A stretch of DNA of 64,000 bases from Castanea sativa (taxonomy: Eukaryota > Streptophyta > Magnoliopsida > Fagales > Fagaceae). The DNA is taken from NCBI RefSeq assembly GCF_040712315.1, contig NC_134015.1:10002945-10066944 (forward strand), given 5' to 3'. Positions within the stretch are counted from its first letter, which is position 1. Every line of letters begins with the position of its first letter. A program made the position numbers and the translations under genes. The notes beneath the pieces were generated by a model. The model was not told the DNA's origin and did no database searches. It saw nothing but the letters and a program-made list of their open reading frames with translations. Below are positions 23,278 through 34,381 of this stretch, piece after piece.

Positions 23278-25067
23278 GCCTTTTCTACCCTTTAGTTATT
23301 TAGGACTGTAAACAATACCTTGGTATTTCAAATTGAAAAGAATGAGAGGACAAAGATTGAGATGTGAACAATGATTTTTTAGAGCATCCACATCTACAGT
23401 CAAGTTTTGGACACTAGCTAATAAAAATGAACCATTTTAGTACTTTCAAAGAAAGCTTTAGTTTTGTCAAATTTCAATGAAAACACGCACCACTTCAATT
23501 TGGTGAGCTGACATGTCTCTTTATATTTTTTTTATTAGTACACCAGCTTTTTTGTTTTGAGAACAATGAGAAGTAATTAGTACACTAACTTGGCTTGATC
23601 TACATGTTTTTGTTTTTGTTTTTAATATATATATATATATATGTATATATATTAAATTGTTATAAATATTTTCACAATGGTTGTTAATTCCTTTCAAAAT
23701 AAAATAATAAAATATCATATTGAAACTAACTACAACTAAAAATAAATATATTATGAAAAAAAATGTTACTTCCACACCATTTTTCATAGCATTTTCGTAA
23801 CAAATCTTAGTTAATTGATATTCTAATTTAACCTTAACAATGAAATTATTTTTTTGTCCACCAATAACAACCCGCAATAACCTACTATTTATGATTTGTG
23901 ATAAAAATGTTGTGGACATGACAATTCTCTTGTGAAAATGTTAAAATATCTTGTTGTCGTCACAATATTTTCATAACTGTTGAGGTGTTAATTTTTTACA
24001 ATTCAAACTAAAATATAACAAAGTTATAAATGTATTATGAAAATGTTGTGCCATTCTTTTTGTTTTCTAGAATTTTTTTTTATTATTCAATTTTTGTTGA
24101 ACCAAAATTCACTGTTTAACTTACAGTTTTCTTGGGTTAAATTTTTGTATTTTGTTTTGTGTATATATATATATATTTTTTTTTTTTTTCTTTATGCACC
24201 ATTTTAAGTAAAAATACATATTTTTTCACACACACACAAAACAAAAACAAAATTTAGGATTAAAACACTTTTCTTCCTTATGTTTGGGGTAGTTCCTCCT
24301 TAAAACTTTAAAATCAAGCAATTTCCCCCTTAATATTTTGGAAAAAAGCAAATATGTCATATCGTTATTCTTTCAATTAAAACCTAATGAAAGCTTATGA
24401 TTTTTAAAATATTTTATTGTGTAATGTCTTAAAAAATACTCTCACTAAATTTTAACATCTTAATAATTTTCTTCACGTATTTTGAGTTTTGGATGGTAGT
24501 AATGTTTAGGAAGTTGGAATGGTAATATAAGGTGTTTTATTTGTTAGTTAGAGAACATTGATTTTCTAGATTTGAATCTTCGAAACTTATAATTTATCTA
24601 ATAGTAATTAGTTTTTTATGAGTGTTTCATCAAAAACTAATTAAACTAAAGATTGCATCTAGACTCACGTAGATTAATAAAGAAGAAAGTATGAATGACA
24701 AAATTTTGATTGCGTATGTTTGAAGGTATTTGATGAAGAATTAATTTTATCATATGACATCATACATTACGAAAATTTAAATATTGTGACAAGATTTTAG
24801 CAAAACTCAGTTGCTTATTGTTGGAAGATGATGGTATTTGTTATTATTCTTAAAAGTTTTTATTGAGTGGATATTATCTTTAGCAAATAGATATTGAAAT
24901 TCTTATATGAACAAAATTAACTTTGTATGACATACATTTTTTATGTATATAATTTCACATTCTTCAAATAAAAATTCAATCTTAACTTTCTCACTCAAGA
25001 AGTAGCATGTGCTTTGCACATGCCACCCAGACTAATATTAAAAAAAGACTTTAGAAATTTTGGCCCC
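23278..25067. other. AT-rich intergenic DNA, no gene seen
   Basis: The first 100 bases match unit 1 upstream sequence (near 12745-12850). A MITE-type end, GAGCATCCACATCTACAG, starts near 23382. The rest has (TA)n near 23621-23650 and 24161-24175 and no supported frame. Confidence 0.5.
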
Positions 25068-25202
25068 GTTTGGTAGAGTGGTTTAACAACATGTTTTTAG
25101 CTTTTAAACAACATTACATTTATTTTTACACATTTTTTACTCACGCGTATTTAAAAAAAATACAAACAACTTTACTAGAATAATGTTACTAAACAACCCT
25201 TA
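25068..25202. mobile_element. Probable MITE remnant
   Basis: Starts GGCCCCGTTTGGTAGAG and ends TTACTAAACAACCCTTAA, whose reverse complement begins TTAAGGGTTGTTTAGTAA. This fits a degenerate Tourist-like MITE with one damaged end. A poly-C tract of about 16 follows at 25206. Confidence 0.45.
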
Positions 25203-25239
25203 ATGCCCCCCCCCCCCCCCCTTTTTACTTGAAAACTAT

Positions 25240-25730
25240 AATTTGCGCTTATCATCTTTGATGATTGCACTTTTGATTCTCAACATGGCAATAGTGGGAT
25301 AATGCAAAAGTGGTAGGCAATAACCAATAGGCAATGGCCAAGCTCACTTGATCACCTCTGTTTTTTGTTTCTATAATTCTATCTCCTCTTATCTGAAACA
25401 CTATGGCATAATCACCTTTTTTCATTTTCCCATTCACTTTTTCCGTTATTACCTTTCGTTCATTGCCCATCAAATCAATCATGTTGCTTTTAGTTTGGCC
25501 AATCACTCAATAAAAGGGACTGCAAAGTTCCTAATCATTCAACCCAAGAAGCTGTTGCATTTAAAAATAGACTAATAAAAATAAGACCTTATACTGTCAA
25601 TTGACAAGGGATTTTTTTTTTGAGAAGGGAATTACATAGCAATTCTCGAACTTTCTTACAAAGTTTTTTTTTTCTTGTGTTTCCACTTTCCATACTGTTT
25701 CTCATTGACATAACGTCAAGTTGTCAACCT
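25240..25730. repeat. Dispersed repeat, relative of 33360-34185
   Basis: Shares AAAAGTGGTA(G/A)GCAA, GACCAATCACTCA or GGCCAATCACTCA, GCAATTCTCGAA(C/T)TTTCTTAC and TTTCTTGTGTTTC in the same order with 33360-34185. It is non-coding and diverged. Confidence 0.55.
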
Positions 25731-26541
25731 TATTTATTTTAGTACGATATTAATAAAGTTTTTCTTTTTTTAGTATCTGTCTATTTTTTAGGTGTATATG
25801 ATCTCCTGTCCAATAAACATTATGTATTAAAATGAACAATCTTTAAAAGTGACCCATGTTTTTTGTTTAGAGATTTCTAACACAAGATTTCATATGCTAA
25901 AAAAGTTTATATATATATATATATATATATATAATCTTATATTAATCACTAATAAATGAAGAATAATTATCTGTCTTTACACAACCAAACGCACAAACAA
26001 ATTGTTGTAAAGTATCCTTGGGGTGCCCGCTCTTAAAGACAATTATAATCCAACGACATGGACATTAGAAGTTACTTCAAATTCTCTGTTGAATCTGAAC
26101 TTTGTGTAGGTTTAATGAGATTACATAAAAGCAAAAGGGTCCTTATAATTGTCACCCACCACACTCAGTTTCTTGATGCATCCTAATTGCATAGCATTTT
26201 TATATTCACGTGTATGCAAATTATGTCACATTCTTTGCAAAGTATATAAATCATGATCAATGGATACTTCATATCTTTTTCAAAACTATTATCTTCATTA
26301 TTTTGCAGTTGTTAGGAAATTTAGGTCTCCAAGGATTTTTAAATTCTTTAGCCTAATTTTCCATTTGTCACTTTTATTTTTAAAGGAATCTCCTCTTCAT
26401 TTGTTAATGTTTGATAAAAAAAATAAAAAAAAGAATAGGAAGAAAACAATATAAGAAGATTTTTAAATGTGTACTCTTTGTGTAAAAATAAAATTTGTTA
26501 AAATTATTTTTGGTACTTCACTATGTTATAATATAAAAAAA
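25731..26541. other. Intergenic DNA up to copia element A
   Basis: Contains (TA)n at 25911-25932 and AT-rich sequence. A 64-codon frame at 26260-26454 has no recognisable family and lies in low-complexity DNA, so it is not called. Confidence 0.45.
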
Positions 26542-26546
26542 TTTTG

Positions 26547-27469
26547 TGTTGGTGCAAACACAATAATAATGTAAATAACACGAAGAGAAAATGAATAATA
26601 CTTCTGAATTTTTTATTAATTTAAAGAAAGAGATTACACAACACTATTTGGACTGAGGCGCGGCACTCGCTCTCTTTAAGGAGATTCAAGCCCTTGGTTG
26701 GCTAAACTTTGTAACCGGTGCAGACCGTCTCTGACTTGTCTCCCCCAGGATACAACAGCCCAACAAGTGTCGTATGGCTAGAACAACCTCTGCACAAAGT
26801 GTTCAAGCCCAAAACTCCACCAGAAAGAACACCCTTCCTTGCCAAGAATCTCTCTATTTTTTTTTTAGTGTACATTGCAGTAACTTAGATTGTGTCTGAA
26901 TGGGTCTATTTATAGGCTCAATGGGCCTCACGAAATTACTACCCAAAGAAATCTGATTAATTAGGTCCATTATTATGATATAGTGGGTGTTACAAGATTA
27001 ATTGTTGGATATTATTCTGATGGGCTAGAGTTACACAATTAATGGTGAAATAAGGAGTTTTCTGAATAATGAAAATGCCCAAACGGATAGTCCATTAAGT
27101 GGGTTAATGGCTCATTATTTTTCATAATAAAAATGGAATATTAATTCGGCCCAATTACTCACCAACGGATATGGTAATTACTCTGAATGGGCTGTCAAGT
27201 AGGAGGATCCAAGGTGCTGATTCATTTCCAAATTTGACACCTCCACCCTTCACCTCCCCCTTGCGCACGTATCTGGTCCAATATTTGAGATAATTCATGT
27301 TAGCCCATTAATCACCACAATTAAAAAGAACAAAATAGTCTCTCTCATTTTCAATGTGGGATTAAACATTTTTCACTAACTCCTCATCTTCCACATTCAC
27401 TCCCACATCTTTACATTTATGTTATAAAATTTATTCATTTTAATTATTTAATATTAAAATGTTCCAACA
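26547..27469 (-). repeat. 3' LTR of copia element A (923 bp)
   Basis: Bounded by TGTTGG and CCAACA inverted ends. It keeps a segment of about 85 bp (near 27145-27230) that is deleted in the other LTR, and it lacks that LTR's 171-bp duplication. These two indels account for the length difference of 85. Confidence 0.93.
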
Positions 27470-28062
27470 ATCCCCCACTCATTTTAATATTAAATTTTTA
27501 GTTAAAGAGAGATTACCAGGCAAAGATGGGTCACTATGCATCATGAAGGTGTGCTTTGCATTGAACATTCACTTAGTAAAATAGTGATCTCAACTCCAGA
27601 GTCGTAGTGGTCTCCGACTTGAACTAGAACTGCTTTAGGGAAATTAATCGTCACTGCTTACACATAACAACCCAGGTGTTGACATGAGCTTTTATAGCTA
27701 GCACTTTACGGCCATGTGCTGATCCCAGTTTCATGAGTGTATTTGAGATTAAGTCCAAATCTCATAGGGAGCGGCCCCACCCCCCACACTCACATAGGTG
27801 AAATTTTGTCAATGGTGCTCCTGTAATCTGACACCCCACTCATACGAGTTACAAATTTCATTAAGAGTTTTTTACTCAACCTCTCTACATTACAAGATAA
27901 ATGCACTTACATCATAGGGATGAACAATTAAAACATATTTACAAAATAAATAATTAACAAAATAAATTGTGCATTTTTTACAACCATCGTATGATTCATT
28001 TTTCCCATTGAACCCAATTCTCAAGATCTCTGGTCTTTGGGTTGGGTATCCTCATACATGGC

Positions 28063-31000
28063 TCATGATTCTATGGACTTTAGTCCGATCCCCCTCGATG
28101 TATTCCAGACTCTATTTTTTGCCAAGGCCTTGGTAAATGGATCTGCAAGATTATCATTAGATTTAATATAATCCACAGTTATGATGCCACTACTCAAATA
28201 AGATCGCACGGTACTGTGCTTTCTTCTTATAGGCCTGGATTTACCATTGTAATAACGGTTTTTAACTCTACCAATTACAGCAGTGCTATCACAATGAATT
28301 AATATAGGTGGAATTAGCTTTTCCCAAAGTGGAATTTCATATAACAAATCTCTAAGCCAATTTGCCTCTTCACTAGCTGAAGCTAATGCTATTAATTCAG
28401 CTTCCATTGTTGAATTAGCAATTATTGTTTGTTATTTAGATTTCCAACAAATGGCACCACTACCTAAGGTAAAAATATAACTAGTGGTAGAGAGAGAATC
28501 ACCTGACAAAGTATTCCAATCGGCATCACTAAAACCTTCAATCACAGCAGGGTATTTTTTATAAAACAAGCCATAACTTTTGGTATCAATTAAATATCTC
28601 ATGACTCGCTCAATAGCTAGCCAATGATCTTTACTAGGCTTGCTAGTAAATCTGCTTAGCACTCCTACTGCATATGCAATGTCAGTTCTAGTACAACCAG
28701 TAGCATAACGCAAACTACCAATGATGCTAGCATAATCCTTTTGATTAAAAATCTCATCATCATTATTCATAGGAAATAAATGAACACTAGAATCAAAAGG
28801 AGTAGCTACACTTTTGTGATCATGAAAATTATATTTTCTCAATATTTTATCAACATAATGTGATTGATCAAGATATATTCCATCACATGCTTTTGTAATT
28901 TTCATGCCCAAAATAAAATTAGCCTCACCAAGATCTTTCATATCGAAATGGCTTTTAAGCATATTTTTTGTCTCATTTATAAGATGCATATTTGAGCCAA
29001 AAATCAACATATCATCCACATAGAGGCTAATAATAACATGTAAATTATTCCTTGATTTAGAATAAATACATTTATCACATTCATTTGATTTATAACCATT
29101 CTCAATCATGCAAGAATCAAACTTTTCATGCCACTGCTTAGGTGCTTATTTTAAGCCATATAGGGATTTAGTTAGCTTACATACCTTGCTTTCTTGTCCA
29201 GGCTCTACAAAGCCTTCGGGTTGATCCATATAAATCTCTTCCTCTAGGTCCCCATTTAGAAAAGCAGTTTTTACATCCATTTGATGAATTTTCAAATCAA
29301 AAATTGCAGCAATAGCAATTAACAATCTAATAGATGTAATTCTTGTTACCAGAGAAAATGTATCAAAGAAATCAAGATCAGTTTTTTGTTTAAAGCCTTT
29401 TGCAACAAGTCTAGCTTTAAACTTATCTATTGATCCATCCGGTTTCAACTTTTTTCTAAGGACCCATTTACAACCTATAGTCTTACAACCCGGTGGAAGA
29501 TCTACTAATTTCCAAGTTTTATTAGAAATTAGAGATTCCATCTCATCATTTACAGCCTCTTTCCAAAATATTGCATCAGGTGATGTTATGGCCTTTTTTA
29601 AATTTTGGGGATTTTCCTCAATGTTAAAAACATAATAATCAAGACCAAAATCCTTTTCCACTCTAGCTCTTTTACTCCTTCTAGGTTCCATTTCAAAATT
29701 TTCTTGATTTTATAAATGTGAAGTAGAAGAACTAGGTTGTGACAAAATATTTTCTTCACCCCTACTATTTTTCAATTTAAAATGAAATTTTTCTTCATGA
29801 AAAATTGCATCACCAGATTCAAAAATTATTTTGTTTTCAAGATCAAAAAATCTATAGGCTGCACTATTGAATGCATAACCAAGAAAAACACAGGTAGTAG
29901 CTCTTATACCTAATTTAGGTATTTTAGGGTCAGTAAGCCTTACATAAACAAGACAACCCCATATTCTCAAATATCCCAAATTTGGTTTATGTCCTTTTCA
30001 CATCTCAAAATGTGTGGTGTGTGACTTTTTATGTGGCACCCTATTTAAAACATGACATGCAGTTAAAATAGCTTCACCCCAAAAATGTAAAGGTGCACCA
30101 GATTCAATTAACATGGCATTTGTTAACTCAATTAAAATTCTATTTTTTCTTTCAGCCACACCATTAGAAGCAGGTGAATATAGTGCAGTAGTTTCATGGA
30201 TAATTCCCAAAAACTGAACAAATGAGTTGAATGCACTTGATTCATACTCACGGCCTCTATCACTTCTTATTCTTTTTATTTTTCTACCGAATTGATTTTC
30301 AACTTCTTTTAAAAAATCTTGAAATTTTTCAAAAGCATCACTTTTATTTTTCAACAAATAAATAGTTGTATATTTTGAGAAATCATCAATAAAAGTGATA
30401 ATATATCTATTTCCTCCACGAGTTAAAATTCCCTCAAATTTACATAAATCGGAGTGAATTAACTCAAGCAATTCGGTATTTCTTACAACACTTTTATGAG
30501 GCCTTTTTGTAATCTTAGCTTGACTACAAATTTCACATTTTTCAAAATCTTTTGACAGTCTTGGAATTAATCCTAAACTACTCATGATTCCCACATATCT
30601 ACTATTTATATGACACAAACGAGCATGCCAAAAATTTATAGAAGAAAGCATATAAACTGAACTAGTAGATGTTTATTATTCTCAATATTCAATTTAAACA
30701 TTCCATCACAAGCATAACCCTTGCCCACAAATAATCCATTTTTAGTGATTACATAATTATCAGATTCCATAGTTTGCTTGAAGCCAGCCTTGTTAAGCAA
30801 AAAACTTGACATCAAATTCTTCCTCATGGACGGAGTGTAAAGTACATCTTTCAATGTTAGCACATGTCCAGAAGTGAATTTCAATTCAACCTCGCCACTC
30901 CCAAGAACCTTGGTTTTGCTAGAGTCACCAAGCATAACAGTTTTTTCTTCTTCAAAAGGAGTGTACAATTTGAACCAATTTTTGTCATAGCAGACGTGCC

Positions 31001-32024
31001 TATTAGCACAAGAATCTGCCCACCACCCTTCAACATATTGCACCATATTGATGTCTGTAATCATAGCCACTAAAGGCTTTTCGTTTACGTTAGCCTGCGG
31101 GATAGATTCAAGTTTCGAAATTTGCAAAATCGAGCAATATGCCCACTCTTGCCACAGACAAAACAGGATCTATTAAATTGATCTTGTGAAGGGGGTCCTT
31201 GGTTCTGATTGTAATTTTTTATTCGGGTTTCCCTTTCCTTGAGGTGATCTATTATTGTTTTTAAAGGCTTTTTTTTTTGGCTTCAATTGACCATTTCTAG
31301 GAAAATGATTTTTGGGCATATTATTATTGGATGAAATAAGGTTTACCTTTGTGGTGGAATTACCATTGCTCTCTTGTGTCATGAGTGCATCTTGTCCTCT
31401 AGCCTCCTCTTCCACACGGATGCGTGTGATCAAGGTCTCCAAGGATGTCTCCTTTTGTTTGTGCCGCAAAGTCTTTTAGAACTCCCTCCAAGATTGTGGT
31501 AGTTTGTCAATTATGCCGGCTACCACCAAATTGTCTCCGATCTTTATGCTTTCGGATCTCAATTCTGCTACAATCATTTGGAAGTCTTGTGCTTGATCCA
31601 CCACCGATTTTCCATTCACCATTTGGTAACGGAAAAATCTACTAGCAGCATACTTTTTTGCACCTGCCTCCTCGGTATCATACTTGCTTTGTAAAGTTTT
31701 CCAAATTTTTTTAGCAGACTTGTAAGTTGTATCATAATAATCATAGAAATGATCGGCAAGACAATTCAATAGATAAGAGCGACAATTATATTTATCTTTT
31801 GTATACTTATCTATTTTTTCTTGATGGAGAATATATTCTTCGTCACTCATCTCATCGGTAGGAACCTTTGACGGATTCTTCTCAGTGAGGATGTAGGCAA
31901 CTTTGAGAAGACTCAAATAGAAGAGGACCTTTCCTTTCCACCTCTTGAAGTGGGCTCCCTTAAAGCGAAAGGGCTTGTTGAGATCTCCAACGGGCTCATT
32001 TGGTTTCTCTTGTGTAGGCTCCAT
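28063..32024 (-). pseudogene. Decayed gag-pol of copia element A
   Basis: Gag starts at the ATG at 32024 ([10 protein letters not shown]) and has a UBN2-type core. A CX2CX4HX4C zinc knuckle ([14 protein letters not shown]) lies near 31130-31170. Protease is [10 protein letters not shown], a DSC form of the usual DSGA. Integrase (30651-29998) has an H..H/C..C finger and the D, D, E residues in HSDLC, SDRGRE and GVAERKNR. RT begins WKEAVNDEMESL and has YVDDMLIFG near 29010. RNase H ends near 28063. I see nonsense codons after gag REF, after THFEM (TGG to TGA), near 29709, after SLYGLK (CAA to TAA) and near 28430. Frameshifts lie near 31217, 31125 and 30650. It cannot make a full polyprotein. 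Confidence 0.92.
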
Positions 32025-32045
32025 GTGTTTGAATCTCCTTAAAAT
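32025..32045 (-). promoter_or_regulatory. Unusual primer-binding region of copia element A
   Basis: The 21 bases between the 5' LTR and the gag ATG read ATTTTAAGGAGATTCAAACAC on the element strand at 32045-32025 except that the last base is 32025. There is no TGGTATCAGAGC-like site. Fifteen bases, TTTAAGGAGATTCAA (32043-32029), are exactly complementary to a segment of the element's own LTR at 32174-32188. Confidence 0.7.
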
Positions 32046-33053
32046 TGTTGGTGCAAACACAATAATAATGGAAATAATACGAAGAGAAAATGAATAATAC
32101 TTCTGAATTTTTTATTAATTTAAAAAAAGAGATTACACAACACTATTTGGACTGAGGCGCGGCACTCGCTCTCTTTAAGGAGATTCAAGTCCTTGGTTGG
32201 CTAAACTTTGTAACCGGTGCAGACCGTCTCTGACTTGTCTCCCCCAGGAAAGAACAGCCCAACAAGTGTCGTATGGCTAGAACAACCTCTGCACAAAGTG
32301 TTCAAGCCTAAAGCTCCACCAGAAAGAACACCCTTCCTTGCCAAGAATCTCTTTATTTTTTTTTTAGTGTATATTGCAGTAACTTGGATTGTGTCTGAAT
32401 GGGTCTATTTATAGGCTCAATGGGTCTCACGAAATTACTACCCAAATAAATCTGATTAATTAGGTCCATTATTATGATATAGTGGGTGTCCAGAAAGAAC
32501 ACCCTTCCTTGCCAAGAATCTCTTTATTTTTTTTTTAGTGTATATTGCAGTAACTTGGATTGTGTCTGAATGATTCTATTTATAGGCTCAATGGGTCTCA
32601 CGAAATTACTACCCAAATAAATCTGATTAATTAGGTCCATTATTATGATATAGTGGGTGTTACAAGATTAATTGTTGGATATTATTCTGATGGGCTAGAG
32701 TTACACAATTAATGGTGAAATAAGGAGTTTTCTGAATAATGAAAAGACCAAAACGGATAGTCCATTAAGTGGGTTAATGGCTCATTATTTTCCATAATAA
32801 AAATGGAATAATAATTCGGGCCACCTCCACCCTTCATCTCCCCCTTGCGCACATATCTAGCCCAATATTTGAGACAATTCATGTTAGCCCATTAATCACC
32901 ACAATTAAAAAGAACAAAATAGTCTCTCTCCTTTTCAATGTGGGATTAAACATTTTTAACTAACTCCTCATCTTCCACATTCACTCCCACATCTTTACAT
33001 TTATGTTATAAAATTTATTCATTTTAATTATTTAATATTAAAATGTTCCAACA
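32046..33053 (-). repeat. 5' LTR of copia element A (1008 bp, internal 171-bp duplication)
   Basis: The promoter LTR. A TATA box (element strand CCTATAAATAGACCC) lies near 32404-32415. The segment 32319-32489 is repeated at 32490-32660 and includes a second TATA box. An 85-bp stretch present in the 3' LTR is missing near 32820. Confidence 0.93.
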
Positions 33054-33181
33054 TTTTGGATAATCCAAGAAGAGAGCGACAAAGAAATTATAGGTGATAG
33101 AAATGGTCCTACTAAGCTAGGAAATACAAGAATGATCATGGCCCAATAGGATTCTCACGAATCTCACCACATCATTATAGC

Positions 33182-33349
33182 TTTTTAAATTTTTTTTTAG
33201 AGAGGGTCTCAGCCTATGATGTCCGCTTTTGATGATAACTCTTTATTATTAGACTAAGACACCAATTAGTTTTTGGTGTAAGTGAGGATTGAATTCCAAA
33301 TCTCTTATTTAATTGTCAGAGACTTTACCAATTGAGCTAATTAAAACCT
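33182..33349 (-). mobile_element. tRNA-derived SINE
   Basis: Read on the minus strand it starts with an A box (TTAGCTCAATTGGTAAAG) and a B-box-like GGAATTCAATCC, continues through TTGGTGTCTTAGTCTAATAA, and ends in an A-rich tail (T run at 33190-33198 on the plus strand). Imperfect 16-bp target duplications lie at 33166-33181 and 33350-33365 (14 of 16 match, both differences C/T). Confidence 0.78.
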
Positions 33350-33365
33350 ACCATATTATTATAGC

Positions 33366-33511
33366 CTTTATAGGGGGATAAAGTAAAAGTGGTAAGCAAG
33401 TGCCCAACACTTTTGATTATTTATTTACGTTTCTTTTTCTCATTTTAGCAATTTTGTCTTCATTTTAGTAATCATTTTTCCATTATTAACTTTCATTTTC
33501 ATCCTACTTTA
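33366..33511. other. Short intergenic stretch related to 25240-25400
   Basis: Shares AAAAGTGGTAAGCAA and later motifs with 25290-25400. It is the first part of a dispersed repeat split by the MITE that follows. Confidence 0.45.
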
Positions 33512-33960
33512 GGGTCCGTTTGGTTGGAAGAGTGTAAAAGTAGGAGGATGGAAAATTAATGGGAGGATAGAAAAGATTTGGTTTTTCCTTGTATGTGTTT
33601 AGTTGGAGGGGTGGGAGGGTGGAAATTTTTTTTTATTTGGTTGGAGAAAAAAAGGGGAGGATGTAAAATGTAGTTTATATAAATTGACTATTATGTCATT
33701 GTTATAAAGTGAGAGGGGCAGGTGAGTGCAATAAAGTGAGGGTATTTGTGTAAATTATATCATTTAGCATCTTTTCCTCTCCATTTCCTCCCAAATTGGG
33801 AGGATAAAAAAAATGTGGGCCCAGAGGGATTATTTTCCTCTTCATTTTCTATCTCTCTTGTTTTCTCTCTTGAACTAAACGGTGAAAAATGTCATTTTTC
33901 ACCTTATTTTTCTTTCCTTATTTTTCATCCTCCCTGTTTTCACTCCAACTAAACATACCC
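33512..33960. mobile_element. Tourist-like MITE (449 bp, TTA target duplication)
   Basis: Left end GGGTCCGTTTGGTTGGA; right end in reverse complement GGGTATGTTTAGTTGGAG. TTA flanks both sides (33509-33511 and 33961-33963). Inverted ends and TTA fit PIF/Harbinger. Non-coding. Confidence 0.82.
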
Positions 33961-33963
33961 TTA

Positions 33964-34381
33964 GTTTTGACCAATCACTCAGTTGAGGTGGGGACCGCAA
34001 GGGTCCTATCATTCAATTCAATAATTGCGACCTCCGAATATCTTGCATAAAAAAATAAAGTAAAATTCATATATTTTATATACTCAATTGATAAAGGGAT
34101 TGCATCACAATTCTCGAATTTTCTTACATTGTATTTTCTTGTGTTTCTGTATCGTTGTTCAGAACATGAGAACATCAACTTCTTTGTTTATTTAAAGAAC
34201 CATGGTGTACAAAGTTTTTTGACTACCTAAGCTTTCCCTTCAAGCACAATCCCCAATTAACTACTAAAGCTTGGATTGAGGAAAGAAATATTAATAGATA
34301 AGGACTATTTTCAATGATTGCATATTATTGAGAGACAATTTTTTCCACATGCTCAGTCTACTCTTTTTCCAAAAATAAAAA
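33964..34381. other. Dispersed repeat remainder and intergenic DNA
   Basis: 33964-34185 continues the similarity with 25490-25700 (GACCAATCACTCA, GCAATTCTCGAATTTTCTTAC). The rest is AT-rich and carries no gene. Confidence 0.5.

Larger units (their letters stand above)
26547..33053 (-). mobile_element. Ty1/copia LTR retrotransposon A
   Basis: LTRs 26547-27469 (3' LTR) and 32046-33053 (5' LTR) begin TGTTGG and end CCAACA. A perfect 5-bp target duplication TTTTG lies at 26542-26546 and 33054-33058. The internal region reads on the minus strand in the order gag, protease, integrase, RT, RNase H, diagnostic of Ty1/copia. A purine tract GAGTGGGGGAT (27470-27480) precedes the 3' LTR. The 5' leader is only 21 bases and has no canonical tRNA primer site. 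About 580 non-coding bases separate RNase H from the purine tract. The LTRs differ at about six sites in their first 245 bases plus two large indels, so the insertion is moderately old and inactive. Confidence 0.95.

Noticed and set aside
26547..27469. Solo LTR
   Set aside because: A matching LTR at 32046-33053, internal coding sequence and a shared TTTTG duplication show it is one end of a full element.
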